Origin: Meira nashicola
Lineage: Eukaryota > Basidiomycota > Exobasidiomycetes > Exobasidiales > Brachybasidiaceae
Direction: 5' to 3'
Assembly: GCA_001600355.1 (NCBI GenBank)
Contig: BCJU01000004.1
Location: forward strand, 310,001 to 374,000
DNA length: 64,000 nucleotides
The position numbers and the translations under genes were made by a program. This document shows positions 1 through 11,168 of the stretch, piece by piece (the first letter of the stretch is position 1; every line of letters starts with the position of its first letter). The notes below the pieces were generated by a model. It made no database searches, was not told the origin of the DNA, and was given only the letters and a program-made list of their open reading frames with translations.

Positions 1-1623
1 CTTTGCTAAAATTCTTAAATCTTTTCTTAACAATTTTCCACTTGGCGTTGCTGGAATTGCAGGTATAATTGAAACTCCACCTCTTAACCATTTTGGATTA
101 CTTGCATTTGCTTTTACGAATTCTTGAATTTCTTTTTCAACTCCTTTAGTGGGTGTATTTGGCTTAAGTTGTACGTATGCTCTTGGTAATTCTGTTCCTT
201 GTTCTTCACTATATACACCCACAACTCCGCTCAAAGCAACTTTTGGATGTTGATTAATCAATCCTTCTAATTCTGCAGGTGCAACTTGATTGCCCTTATA
301 TTTGATTAATTCTTTTATACGATCAACGATTGCAAAATGTCCTTCTTCGTTTGCATAAGCAATATCTCCTGTCTTTAAAAATCCGTCCGGAGTCATTGTT
401 TCTTCGGTTGCTTTAGGATTTTTATGATATCCCTTGAAAATATTTGGACCACGAACCCAAATTTCACCTCTTTTACCAGGTTCAACAGGAGAACCAGTTT
501 CAGGATCAATAAGTTTAAGTTCAATTCCTGGTAATACACGACCACATGTTCCTGGAGTCATTTTTGAATGAATTCCTAAACAACCAACAGTGGTTTCAGT
601 CATTCCCCAACCTTGAGCAACATCCGTTTGAATCTTTTCGGCTAATTTAACTTGAACTTTGCTATCCAAAGGAGCACCTCCAGAACCAAAAGTGATCATA
701 GATGCAAAAAGTTCTTTCGTTACAGCAGGATGATTTGCAAAAGCGACAGCGATTGGAGGTACTAGAACTGTAGCTTGAATTTGTTCTTGTGCGATCAATT
801 TTAGGAATAATTGAGGATTGAACGGAACTTGAATATGAACAGTTCCTCCTACTGCAATAGGTAAGAAGATGTGTAATTGCAAGGCCATAGCGTGAAAGAA
901 AGGTAAAGTGTTCAAAATTCGCATCGGCTTATCATGAACATCAGGGAAACACCTTATTATGGTAAGCATAGAAACTACATTCCTATGTGAAAGTTCTACA
1001 GCTTTAGGTAATCCAGTCGTTCCAGAAGAGAATGCAAGGATTGCAGTAGATTCTACATCGTTTGAATTTCTTGGGTTTGCTTTTCTTGCTTCTTCTTCTG
1101 ACACTTTCATTCGATTCAAGTCGGGTATTGCCGTTCCTTTGCTATCGTCTAATGCGATTTGACAATCGATCGGTAAACGTGCTTGTGCTCTTTTTACGCT
1201 CAATTTAAGAGGCATAACGACCTTTTTCGGTTGAGTGAGATGGTAAACATGTTTGAACTCCTTTGGGCTATATTGACTACTTGCAAGTGCTATCGTTAAA
1301 CCGGCAAATTGTGAAGCAATCAATAAGATGATCCATTCGATCGAATTAGGAGCACAAAGCATAATAACATCACCTTGTTTGAAACCTGCTTTTATCAAAC
1401 CTTGTCCTAATCTCCATCCTTCTAATTTTAATTGACCATATGTTATACTTTTTCTACTTTTTCCATGTTCTACAAATGCAACACGATCATCATCGAATGA
1501 TATTTTACTGAACAAATAGTCTATGATTGTTTGCTTTGGAATCTTTGGTGCTGGCCATGTATTGGTATACGTTCCAGTAGATTGATCGTATTGAGTTCCT
1601 ACTTTTGATAATGTTCCGCCCAT
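1..1623 (-). CDS. Acyl-CoA / 4-coumarate-CoA ligase-like enzyme, 3' end off window
   Basis: This is an ANL-superfamily adenylating enzyme. It activates a carboxylic acid with ATP to an acyl-AMP and transfers it to CoA. Read on the minus strand from the ATG at 1623, the frame stays open for 541 codons to the window edge. The P-loop motif SSGTTGLPK lies at about residues 199-207, followed by a GWGMTETT block, a GEIWVRGPN block and a TGD hinge region. The catalytic-lysine motif PSGKLLRKDL lies near residue 527, so only a few C-terminal residues are missing. The layout matches plant 4CL and fungal 4CL-like or peroxisomal ligases. The substrate cannot be told, and a C-terminal peroxisomal signal would lie outside the window. 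No intron is seen. The next gene is divergent, 2.3 kb away. Confidence 0.93.
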   Translation of the reverse strand, partial: MGGTLSKVGTQYDQSTGTYTNTWPAPKIPKQTIIDYLFSKISFDDDRVAFVEHGKSRKSITYGQLKLEGWRLGQGLIKAGFKQGDVIMLCAPNSIEWIILLIASQFAGLTIALASSQYSPKEFKHVYHLTQPKKVVMPLKLSVKRAQARLPIDCQIALDDSKGTAIPDLNRMKVSEEEARKANPRNSNDVESTAILAFSSGTTGLPKAVELSHRNVVSMLTIIRCFPDVHDKPMRILNTLPFFHAMALQLHIFLPIAVGGTVHIQVPFNPQLFLKLIAQEQIQATVLVPPIAVAFANHPAVTKELFASMITFGSGGAPLDSKVQVKLAEKIQTDVAQGWGMTETTVGCLGIHSKMTPGTCGRVLPGIELKLIDPETGSPVEPGKRGEIWVRGPNIFKGYHKNPKATEETMTPDGFLKTGDIAYANEEGHFAIVDRIKELIKYKGNQVAPAELEGLINQHPKVALSGVVGVYSEEQGTELPRAYVQLKPNTPTKGVEKEIQEFVKANASNPKWLRGGVSIIPAIPATPSGKLLRKDLRILAK

Positions 1624-3962
1624 GTTGAGAGAAGATTTCAGTTGAAAGTTAAAAGTGAGAAGAGAATTGAAAGGCTGAATAAATGCGAATAAATGCACTT
1701 TGCCTTTATACTTAAACAAAGCCGGATAGTATGATTTTCTTCACCCGAAAAAACGCTTTGATCAATTCCGGGCTCATTATCTTCCCTTCCTCATCGACCT
1801 TACTAAGCTCGTTATACTGTCATCATCTTGTCTTTTTCCCGCTGAACATCTCTTTATCCTCATCCCTCTCTACCCCACACTTTTGTTGGTTTATCTTGAC
1901 AACCGGCAATTTGTCATGCCGCTACAATACATGTATGTACTAGCTTACATGCTTAAATGCAATTCTTGAACGCGTCTTTAGTGGGCGTGTATTTTAAGCC
2001 ACATATGTACGGTTGTTGGTCTTGCCGGGTAAATGAGCGATTGATCTTTTGAGAATGGGTCACGTTTTTCTCTCATTAGGTAATCAATCTGGCATAATTG
2101 TTGATTGTCGGTCGAACTGATGAAGTTTGACATGCTGTCATAAGGCATAGTTTTGAAGGGTAAGTCATTGCATCTTATGATTTCGAATATTATCCTCGGA
2201 GTAATCATTACCGCCAAGATTCTTGATCGAAGGACTTGGACCTTAATGAGTGTATTGGTTGGCTTCCATAGTATCATTCAAATGTCGAACAAACATTCTA
2301 GAAATTGTCAATCAAAAACAAACCCAAGCATGAAAAATAATGAGTCCTCTGAAATTGCAATAAAGTGCAACGCTGCACAATGACCTATTACTACTCCTTT
2401 TACGCCACTTTTTTTTATCTGCTCCGTAAGGGAATTCGCTCCCGTCCGTGTTACTCTCTACTCTGCACGCTTACACTTATCAAACCCGCGGATTTGTTGA
2501 CGCGCCGGAGCAAAGTGTCCCTCTTATAGTCTACGTAGACAACATCAGTCCCATTGTGTGTAAGAAAAGTGTAAAGAAATACTGCGCTGGCGCAGCGCTT
2601 GTGTGATTAAAATACAATTTCTGACGATCTCAATAAAGAAGCGCAGAGCACGCACGATAGAAGCATAAATCTACATGTTTGTTCTATGTGCATGGACACT
2701 GCCGAAAATAACACTTTATTGTGCATACATTGAAAAAGCTTAAAAATGTTCCTTGAACTTACGCAGAGCACCCTTTTTTTTCGTTTAGCTTACCCTTGGC
2801 GTGCAGTGCACCTTTTATTGATCGTATGTTAACTGACATAATCCTCCATATTTTTTTTTGATTTCTCACACAAAATATCGGCGGCGCTTGGCAGTCGCCG
2901 AGAGTTGCATGGTCATGCGTCTTGAACGCAAGATGATTTCATTCAATTCATGCGAATCCGACATTGAGATCACAAAGGAAAAAGGAGAACTTAATCTGAT
3001 ATCCTCATTTGGTCATATGGATGTATGTTTGTATGCTATGTATAAATTTAGGAGGCCAGTCTTGATTACCTCAAAGTCAAGCTAAAATCTGGAGAAATGG
3101 GGGTGAAATTTGGAGATACATATATTGAAAATTGTGTATTTTAAGACGCGCTCTCTTTTTTTGCCTAAAAAAACACCAAGAGCAAAATTGCCTGATTTTT
3201 ACCAAATGAGATCGTTCCTTTGAAATAGGTACATATTTGTTCAATATCAGAGTGAATAGGGATAAAAGATGTTCATTTGTGTAAGGTTAAAAGACAGTCA
3301 GATGTCAAAAACAAAAGAGCTGAGTTGAGAAATTCGGCTTTAGTGTTCCTTTATCAAAAAAAACGGTCTTTGGTGCATATGCATGACTTGGCATATTTCA
3401 CGCGTTACACCATTGTACATACACATACGCCAGAAGCGGAGACTTTTTTTTGTGTTGGCTGTTAGGGTCCCCATAACTCTTATTGCATAACTCGATTGAA
3501 TGTTTTTTACCTCCATCCATTCAAACAAACCAACCATCATCAAAGGACCTAACGACAAAACAATCCTTACAAGTTCCCTATCACCAATACTCTGGCAACA
3601 GAAATTGCACACAACAGAAACAACTTGATTGAGGTCATTCATTTTTGTTTACATCATACGATTTTCAGTCACACTCATCTCCGATTTGAACGACAGAGAA
3701 TCGCCGTAAATTCCATTACCGTAATTGTCCCATTGTCGTCCAATTCAAGGCGCCGAAATAATTCGCTAATTTAAGAAAAACGTAGGAGCTGTTCCGCGCA
3801 TACATACCTTTGCCAAATAGGTGTCACAAGGAAAACTGCTCCGAAAGGTGCTCATCCCTTTGTTATCATTTTTTTTGCTGGCTTTTGCACGTTCGCAAAG
3901 AATGTTTGCTTGAGCACCTTTCACTCACGATTTACATCTTGTCTTTTTAATATTCAAACAAG
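1624..3962. other. Intergenic region, no gene seen
   Basis: This 2.3-kb spacer separates two divergent genes. Only short ORFs without recognisable content occur in it. There are several T/A homopolymer runs, for example near 2850 and 3160. No tRNA, repeat family or conserved coding frame was recognised. Confidence 0.6.
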
Positions 3963-6737
3963 ATGACTTCGATACAACCACCAGAATCACCAGGCAGTCA
4001 ACTATTTCACTCGCCAGCAGAGATATCCACTTCAGATTTGATGACCGCAAAAACACCTGTGTTAACATCACCTGGATCGCCAACTATCAATATGAGACCA
4101 TCTACTCTCGGTAGAAGTGATAGCAAAAAGCGTGATCGTCGTCTTTCACGTAATTCTCGTCCTCCGCATTCATCTGACGGAAGTGAAAGTTCATCTCAAG
4201 CGATGAACGTATACGATAATAATGCTCAAGCTGGGCCTTCCAACCCTCAATACCCTTTGCACGCACAGCATCAGCAAGGATTACAACACAGCCGCTCTTT
4301 ACGCGGTGACCGCGCTCATACTCAAAGACATTCGCATGTTGCATATACCAATCGACAACACGATAGCAATATGTCTGAACAATCTTCAAGAAGATCGCCT
4401 CCCTCTCATCGAAGTCCGAATCAGTCTACTTTCCTTGCTTTACCTCTATTCAATGCTGAAGGAGAACGAACACGAGTTGCATCTTCCCCAATGACACCCT
4501 CCCTACAAGCATCTGGTTCAAATACATTCCTTGCTTCATTGACAGATTCAAATCGAATCAATCGATCAAGTTCTATGCGTGAAACAACTTCGAACCCAAC
4601 AACAGAAGGAGGATGGCAATTGCCTTCTCACCATGCAAATACAACTTCACCAACCTATTCCAAAGGACGGCGACATATATCACCTTCTGCTTCCATGTCG
4701 TTGATTTCTGATGGACATGCATTTCCTTCAAGTCCTTTTGATGATATTGCATCTCAAGAACATCTAAACGAAGATGAAATGACAATCTGGGCTAGAAGTG
4801 CACGAAGATGGTCAAGCTCTTTACCTAGAGGGCGTAATTCAACCGCTTTCGCATTTCGATTGGCCGAAGGTGCTTCGCCTTACCTCCGAGCAGGATTGGA
4901 AGAACTACGTAGTATTTTTGATGTCGACAGTAATCCGATTCCTTCTTCTCCGTTTATTGATGAGGAAGATGACGATGAATACGTGCAGTCTGGTTATAGT
5001 AGTCTCGCGCCATTGGAGGAAAGCGATGTAGATCGTGCAAGTGGTCTAGCTTTGAGCAGAGAGCCTAGCGATGAATCAAGAGATGGGAACAGAAAGTTGA
5101 CAGCTTCGCCTGCTGCTATTTCATCTCGAGAGCAATCTCCTTCTAGAGGAAGTGTCGTAATCCAAAGGACACCGTCGAACGAGAAGCACGAGGAAAAGAC
5201 CCGCTTACAGTCAAATGACCAGGATCAGGCTAAAATCAATTCAAGCGATTCGAATTTCTCCGTCAAGGAGCATCCATCAAGAGCGACACAAGAGCATTAC
5301 AGAAAGATCTTGATGCCTTTCAAACGGCCTTTAGGATTACATGCTCGCAGCGAATCATCTTTTGGCTTTGGCTTTCACTCGTATTCAGACGGTCGTCAAA
5401 GTGTGATAAACAAAACATTCTTAGCTTGGAGTTTGAGCGTGGTTGCGATTGGAATTATCGGATTGTGTGCTTGGGGATATGCCACTGAATCTGATGCATT
5501 TTCCATCACATTGATCGGCTTCTTTTTGACACAACCTGCGTTTTCATTGGCCGCTTTGACCGCTTTGATGTTCCGTAGACGAGCATGGATGGATCTCTTT
5601 TCCAGAGCTATGCGTGCTCATGTTCTTGCACAAGCTTTGATCGTTCTACTTGCTTATTTGGATCTTTCGGCTTCCTCTCTTTACTCTCATGGATCTGGTA
5701 AGGATGGTGACAGCTCCGAACAACAAAATCGATTCCGAATGGTTCCAACGATGGAGATGCGATTCGGTCCTTTGTATAGGGCAATAGAAGCGGGTGACGG
5801 ACCAGGAGTGAATCTTGCACATCATAAAGATTCTGCTGGTCATGGAGGGATGAGTAATAGCAGTATTCATGCACACGATTCATCTGTTGGTGATTGGCGT
5901 AGTAGGTTGACTTATTTTGTGGTCTTTATTGTTCAAGCCGCTGGACCGATTATCATGGTCCTTGTTGGTCAGTATATCGTCGCTCAACGATTAGCAATCT
6001 TGGCACGTCAAGGTAGTTTGAGTAGACAAAGTTCTGTTCGTCAACATTCTGATTTGAACGAATGCGTTTCATCAAATCAACTTGAATCGAAACAATCGTC
6101 TTCCGACGGAGGTAGAAGTAACACTGCTCCAGCTGTGATTTTAACCGGTGCCGTTTCTCCTAGCCAACACGGTCCGATTTCAATGGGAGACAAGATACGC
6201 AAAACGCCCCATTCTGTTCATTCATCGTCATCACCGCCAACAATACGTTTACCAGTCGATGGAGCTCATACAGGTACTCATCCTCGTCATAGGCGCGAAG
6301 AGAGGCGGAAAAGGCTCGCAACTGCTCCAAATATCATTGTAGGATCAGTAGATGAAGATATCTTTAACGGCAAAGATGATGTTAAACAGCAGCTTCATTC
6401 GGCTATTGAAGCACCGGAGACGTATGCCAATGCAAACCAAACTTTTGCCCCGGCCAACTCTTTGAGATTAAGCTCATTACAAGAAAGATTACCGGACGAG
6501 AATGCAAAAGCAAGTCAATTACAGGGTTCTCCGGTGATTAGTAGTGGGGAAAAGAAGAGAAGTTCAAAGAATACCATGCATCGTCATCGTAGATCAGCTT
6601 CTCAACCGATCAACTTTTCTAGCGGCCAAGGAATAATTTCATCTCCATCAAAAATCATTACAACAGGATTGGGAATGATGTTTGAAGAAGAACAACGTAG
6701 TAATCAAACGACACATTCAAATCTTCATATCGATTGA
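3963..6737 (+). CDS. Large orphan membrane protein with Ser-rich disordered arms
   Basis: This 924-residue single-exon protein has no family that I recognise. Residues 1 to about 480 are low-complexity and rich in Ser, Pro, His and Arg. An acidic patch near residue 335 (DEEDDDE) and many SP or RS pairs suggest phosphorylation. Four hydrophobic segments follow: about 484-505, 513-537, 547-567 and 650-677. A polar, His- and Ser-containing loop lies between the third and fourth. The C-terminal 250 residues are again polar, with basic clusters RHRREERRKR and RHRRSAS. The layout suggests a multi-pass membrane protein with two long soluble tails on one side, perhaps a scaffold or sensor. The ATG follows a CAAG context, and no upstream in-frame ATG is favoured. 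Composition matches the neighbours, so transfer is not suggested. Confidence 0.85.
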   Translation: MTSIQPPESPGSQLFHSPAEISTSDLMTAKTPVLTSPGSPTINMRPSTLGRSDSKKRDRRLSRNSRPPHSSDGSESSSQAMNVYDNNAQAGPSNPQYPLHAQHQQGLQHSRSLRGDRAHTQRHSHVAYTNRQHDSNMSEQSSRRSPPSHRSPNQSTFLALPLFNAEGERTRVASSPMTPSLQASGSNTFLASLTDSNRINRSSSMRETTSNPTTEGGWQLPSHHANTTSPTYSKGRRHISPSASMSLISDGHAFPSSPFDDIASQEHLNEDEMTIWARSARRWSSSLPRGRNSTAFAFRLAEGASPYLRAGLEELRSIFDVDSNPIPSSPFIDEEDDDEYVQSGYSSLAPLEESDVDRASGLALSREPSDESRDGNRKLTASPAAISSREQSPSRGSVVIQRTPSNEKHEEKTRLQSNDQDQAKINSSDSNFSVKEHPSRATQEHYRKILMPFKRPLGLHARSESSFGFGFHSYSDGRQSVINKTFLAWSLSVVAIGIIGLCAWGYATESDAFSITLIGFFLTQPAFSLAALTALMFRRRAWMDLFSRAMRAHVLAQALIVLLAYLDLSASSLYSHGSGKDGDSSEQQNRFRMVPTMEMRFGPLYRAIEAGDGPGVNLAHHKDSAGHGGMSNSSIHAHDSSVGDWRSRLTYFVVFIVQAAGPIIMVLVGQYIVAQRLAILARQGSLSRQSSVRQHSDLNECVSSNQLESKQSSSDGGRSNTAPAVILTGAVSPSQHGPISMGDKIRKTPHSVHSSSSPPTIRLPVDGAHTGTHPRHRREERRKRLATAPNIIVGSVDEDIFNGKDDVKQQLHSAIEAPETYANANQTFAPANSLRLSSLQERLPDENAKASQLQGSPVISSGEKKRSSKNTMHRHRRSASQPINFSSGQGIISSPSKIITTGLGMMFEEEQRSNQTTHSNLHID

Positions 6738-7889
6738 AGAATGAATAAACGGCGCAGCACAGCCTATCAATAAACATTCTTTATTTGCATCTGGGTATGC
6801 TTTCAAAAACCAACTGAAGAAAAAAAAAAAAGAAAAACGCATCTGTATAACCATTCTTTGCATGCTTTCAATCTGTATATCATTGTCGGCGATAGTTCTA
6901 TCGCCTTTGTTTCTCTCTCTCTCTTTTATCTATTTATTTTCGTTATCATGTATTTTATCGCGTGCGCAGCGCCAGCGCAATACAAGATGTTCAAATAAAA
7001 AGGCTGTGTGGGTTGTGTATTCTGCTTGAGTGAAGGTAAAGAAATTTGTTACTCTGGTAGAAAAGCGGGTGGGAAGAAGAAGAATGAATTCGTATTTGCA
7101 AAGTGTCTCTTTCTCGTGCGTATGGAATGATGACAATTCTTAAGTGGGTTATCAATACAGGTATTATTGTGTATTGCAATCTTTTTTCGTGCGTATAGAA
7201 TGATGAATACCATAGATAAAGAAATGCTGCAAATGTATGTGTGTGTCTGTCTGTGTATTTGGTTGTGGCTATGAATGCGTTCAATATAAAAATGCGGGGC
7301 AGTAATTGGGGAAATAAGCGTCAAAAAGAGTTATTTTTTCGGTCAAAACAGAATTCGTATAAACAATCATGACAACAAAGAAGTTTAATTGAATCAAATG
7401 TGGGGAATAGCCCTTTTACTCTGGTATGTGTAATGGTGTTGAGATAATAGATTATTATTATTGTAACTTTTTTATCTTCTCGCTCGCTAAAACAGTGTGG
7501 AACACATGTTTCTAATTATCCGCTTCTTTTACCCCGGCCGGATTAACAGCCATGAATAGCACAGCATGATAAACAAGTACAGCCATTATAAATCAAGATA
7601 CACTACATGAGTATCGATTCTCAAAGAGAGAAAAGAATGCGGGGCGAAAGATATAAAATAAAACATAAGTTGCTGTGAAAATGATGAAATGCAATCGAAC
7701 AAATATAAAATATCATTATTGCACGTCATGAAAACCGATAATGCATTTCTTAATATCCGTCTTTTCGGCTAAAATCAAAAGTTGAGATTGTGAAGCATTA
7801 TAAAAGACTTGATACACACTCTCTCAATTATCAATCGCGGATGTTACTTCGTATCTCCTAATGATTGCCGCTATTAAGTCTCAGGAATA
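6738..7889. other. Intergenic region, no gene seen
   Basis: This stretch holds the 3' flank of the membrane-protein gene and the promoter of the next one. It has purine and pyrimidine runs near 6822 and 6911 and short GT/AC-rich patches around 7240. The ORFs in it are short and low in content. Confidence 0.6.
7799..7806 (+). promoter_or_regulatory. TATA box (TATAAAAG)
   Basis: TATAAAAG lies 84 bp before the ATG at 7890, a plausible distance for a fungal core promoter with a short leader. Confidence 0.55.
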
Positions 7890-8882
7890 ATGACAATACA
7901 CAGCAAATTTGTATTTGTTTATAGTTTAATGTTATGTACTGGTGTGATTGGACACAAATTACCTGTCACTCAAGATAAATATTTATTCGTTCGAAGAAGT
8001 CAATTGACCGGAATGGTGAATGAAGCATCACATGCGGCAAAAGGAATTTTAAAAGAAGCTACACAATCGGTAGGAAGTAGAATTTCAAAAGGAGCACAAA
8101 GATTAATTAAAAATGAATCCGCTCATTTCAATAATAATGAAATACCTAAATCAATCTTACGACCAAAACAACTTTCACCTTCAAGATCAAAAGTTTCAAA
8201 TAGAGTTAGCTTTCATAATAAACATGTTGTTCAACCTTCTTCTTCTTCAAAACATACAATGAAACCTTTTGGAGGATCTTTAGGACGTGTAGAAGAACAT
8301 AAACCTTCAAAAAAGATAAATAAACAAGAATCATTTAAAAATCCATGGGGACATAGTAGTAATACTGCAACTTCAAAGCCAAAGCCAAAATATAATAATG
8401 AAGGAAGTAAGCGTAGTCAACCACAAGGAAGCGCATTCTTTCAATCGATGCATTCACGTCAACAATCACAGCGAAGAGGAGCAACTAGTGCATCTTCAAC
8501 AGTTCATTCACCTGCACCTACACATCATCATACTGCTGCTACTCATCCTACTCCAACAGAAGAAGTTGAAAAGCCAGTAAAAGGATTAGAAAAAGTAGCA
8601 AGAGATTATCCTGGTTTAGGATTTGCAGTAACTGGATCAGCAATGATTTTAGGAACGACTTCGATTGTAACACATAATATGCGTGCAAAAGAAGAAGAAG
8701 TTATGCGTAAAAAGAAAGAATTAGGAGTTCCACCTGTTGATCTAAGTAAAGAAAGAAAAGCAGCAGAAGAAAAATTACAAAAACAAGCTCAAGCGTCCAA
8801 TCCAAATCCACCTCCCGCACCCTCACCTGAAAAAAATAATAAACCCGCCGCTTCACCACCGCCACCAAAAGGAAATAAATAA
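7890..8882 (+). CDS. Orphan signal-peptide protein with single C-terminal membrane helix
   Basis: This 330-residue single-exon protein matches no family I recognise. It starts with a signal-peptide-like stretch (hydrophobic, about residues 7-21, then GHKLP). A long basic, Ser-, Lys- and His-rich segment follows, about residues 45-225. A small-residue hydrophobic helix lies at about 247-265 (GFAVTGSAMILGTTSIV). After it come charged KEEE/KKK residues and a proline-rich tail ending PPPPKGNK. The expected topology is type I: a basic lumenal or extracellular part, one anchor and a short Lys/Pro-rich cytosolic tail. The same order of elements recurs in the protein at 28747-30012. TATAAAAG lies 84 bp upstream of the start. 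Function is unknown. Confidence 0.75.
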   Translation: MTIHSKFVFVYSLMLCTGVIGHKLPVTQDKYLFVRRSQLTGMVNEASHAAKGILKEATQSVGSRISKGAQRLIKNESAHFNNNEIPKSILRPKQLSPSRSKVSNRVSFHNKHVVQPSSSSKHTMKPFGGSLGRVEEHKPSKKINKQESFKNPWGHSSNTATSKPKPKYNNEGSKRSQPQGSAFFQSMHSRQQSQRRGATSASSTVHSPAPTHHHTAATHPTPTEEVEKPVKGLEKVARDYPGLGFAVTGSAMILGTTSIVTHNMRAKEEEVMRKKKELGVPPVDLSKERKAAEEKLQKQAQASNPNPPPAPSPEKNNKPAASPPPPKGNK

Positions 8883-10421
8883 TCATGTATGTATGTATGT
8901 AATAACATTATCACCTTTTATATGTCATGGCAAACAATATCTAGTAATCAATGCTTTTTTGTATTAGATCAGTATTATTTTGTAGTGCCCGTTTAAAGAA
9001 GTGATTAAGAGTCTATAGAGCAGCTGTTTATAAACCAAAGTCTGTTGTATTGCGAAAAAGCAAAGCGATTAAGTTATCGACAAACTCCTCACCGGTTACA
9101 GTTTTAAGTATAATATAAGATTTAGGAGAAATAAGATCGATATCAATAAATTTTTCTCACTTCTTTTGTTCAAGAATGAAGTACCCCTTAATAGTCTTAA
9201 TTTAATCTGGCAAGGAGTTCTATCCAACAAAATATGATCAAAATAAATTTAATGCTTAAAAAACAATTTAGGATTATCCTCAAAGAAGTTAGAAGAAGAT
9301 TGGTAAATTAAGAGAATAGGATACCTGTGATATGTTGTTCCCGATCAGTAAATAGCCGAGATATAAAAGGGCGAATTTCTTAGATAATTAATTTTTAAAT
9401 ATTGAGAAACGTTGACCATATGGTAGGTTCTGCAAAAGAATCAATTTATGTAACACTAGTAAATTACGTCGTTAAATGACGCTCTCACAATGAAAGGATT
9501 TCACTAGCGGTTAGCCAGAATTTTGGAATAGTAGATAACACGCTAAACGATCTAGAGGTATAGATGGTAAATTTAAAGCCTCTTGAAGGATACACTCGAT
9601 TCTTTGATTTACGATCCACGTTCTAACCATAACCTTATCTCCATGATAAGACACTAATGCATGTTATATGTAGTAAACGTTTTCATCATACATATGTTAA
9701 TCAAATCGATCGGTATACGATAAAGCTAATGTACCACAACCTCGTGCTCTACCTTTTATTGAGAAAAAAAGAAGAGCAGAGCTTTCATCTAAGTTTTCGG
9801 ATCCAAGACAAAAAATTTATGCAACGTTAAAATAGTGGCGAAATATCTGTGTTGTAAATTTTATAAACGCCTCGGGTCTTTTTTTTCCTAGCGTGAAACT
9901 GTTAGCATATGCACTTTTCGCACCTCGTGCTCCAATTGCCGCATGTATGCACGTTCCTCGTGCTGCATAACACACAGCCTACCTTTCCGCCTCTTTAGCC
10001 AATCTACACAGCCCGCGTGCATACATACGCGTATACATCAATATATGCAGACCCTTTGTCACTTTGTATCTTTAGCATATCTATTAGCTGATCAATCAAT
10101 TCATCATTTCTCTGATCTTGTGCCAGTAGGTCCTGATCGATTCCATTCACATTCCATCAGAAACTAGCGGTTAACCTATATTCTAGAACACATGGTTACG
10201 CCATAGAAGATGTTCGATGACCGCATTATTATAACACATAGCCTTACTTCTATATAAAGGTAAAAGTAAAATGTAAAGGTATAAATAGCTCTTTATTTTA
10301 TTTTCTTATCTTACCTTCTCCATCTCTTTAAGACGGGATAACAAGGTGTTTTTATAACATCTTATAGATACTCTTTCATCACGACGACTACAATAGATAT
10401 CCATTTCGGATTCGAAGGAGG
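8883..10421. other. AT-rich gene-poor spacer
   Basis: A stretch of 1.5 kb with stops in all frames and no convincing ORF. An (ATGT)n run at 8885-8900 directly follows the stop codon of the upstream gene. The right end carries the promoter of the Cys-rich gene. Confidence 0.6.
10280..10287 (+). promoter_or_regulatory. TATA box (TATAAATA)
   Basis: TATAAATA lies 142 bp upstream of the ATG at 10422. It supports the view that the Cys-rich reading frame downstream is an expressed gene rather than chance. Confidence 0.5.
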
Positions 10422-11168
10422 ATGGTCCGAATTTATAAATCTATGTATACCAGGCTTATATGTCTTTATTTCAGTTTGGGCACTTTTGGAAGTAACGTCT
10501 TGGGTAAAGGGCAAGTTAAACAAACGTAAGCACCCTCAACAGATTTCATTAGACCATATGAAGGAATAAACTTAATCGAGAGTACACCAACAAGTATCGA
10601 TTCTGCTCAATTTACAAATTCACAAGTTGCAGCATGTGCAGCAGGAATCTTTGCTGCTTCTACATATATTTATAACACGCAAACGGATTATAGTGTAGTC
10701 GTACGTACAAACGGAGGTAAAAAGTATGCTGCCTCTTGTTATAACACCGCAAATGAGGGAGTAAAATATGGTGATGATTTACGTAAAACGTTAGAAGAAT
10801 GCGGTCAAAGTTTTAATTTACAAGGTTCTGTAGGTATTTGGCATTGTGGTATCGGCTTTACTTCAACCGATAGAGAAGCACAAACTACAGTAGATGATTT
10901 TGGATCATGTCAAAATACTAATTCAGCTATTGTTGATCAAGGTGATGACGGTAATCAGTCTCCACCCGGTCATAAGAGAAATACTCTCTTAGCAGGAGTA
11001 GATTGTAGACTTGACGCCGCAAGTCTAATCACAAATTGTCAAGATTGTGCCACCGGTTGCGAAAAAGGTATTAACGCTCCTGCAATTTTCGATAACCCGA
11101 ATTGCTGTATTGATCAAACAGATTGTAACATCTGTAAACAAGCATGCTTTTGTGATTTTGGAAGTTAA
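10422..11168 (+). CDS. Cys-rich secreted protein, probable two-exon gene
   Basis: One frame is open from the ATG at 10422 to the TAA at 11168, except for a single TAA at 10527-10529. That TAA lies inside a perfect donor (GTAAG, 10526-10530). Removing 10526-10594 (69 nt, ending CAAG, with CTTAATC at 10571 as branch site) keeps the frame and gives about 225 residues. The same CTTAAT branch core occurs in introns 1 and 3 of the cupin gene at 17874. Exon 1 is a signal peptide (ICLYFSLGTF core). The rest has 15 cysteines, 10 of them in the last 60 residues, including DC-x2-C-x3-C and a CC pair. A dibasic HKR site in the middle could be cut by kexin. No family is recognised. It could be a small secreted effector-like or structural protein. 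If the intron is wrong, it is a pseudogene with one nonsense codon. Confidence 0.65.

Noticed and set aside
959..1162. A 67-codon plus-strand ORF
   Set aside because: It lies antisense inside the acyl-CoA ligase gene, whose opposite frame carries the SSGTTGLPK motif.
10422..11168. Calling the Cys-rich gene a pseudogene
   Set aside because: The single in-frame TAA lies inside a GTAAG donor, with a branch-like CTTAATC and a CAAG acceptor 69 nt away that keep the frame; a real intron explains it better. Kept as a gene with reduced confidence.
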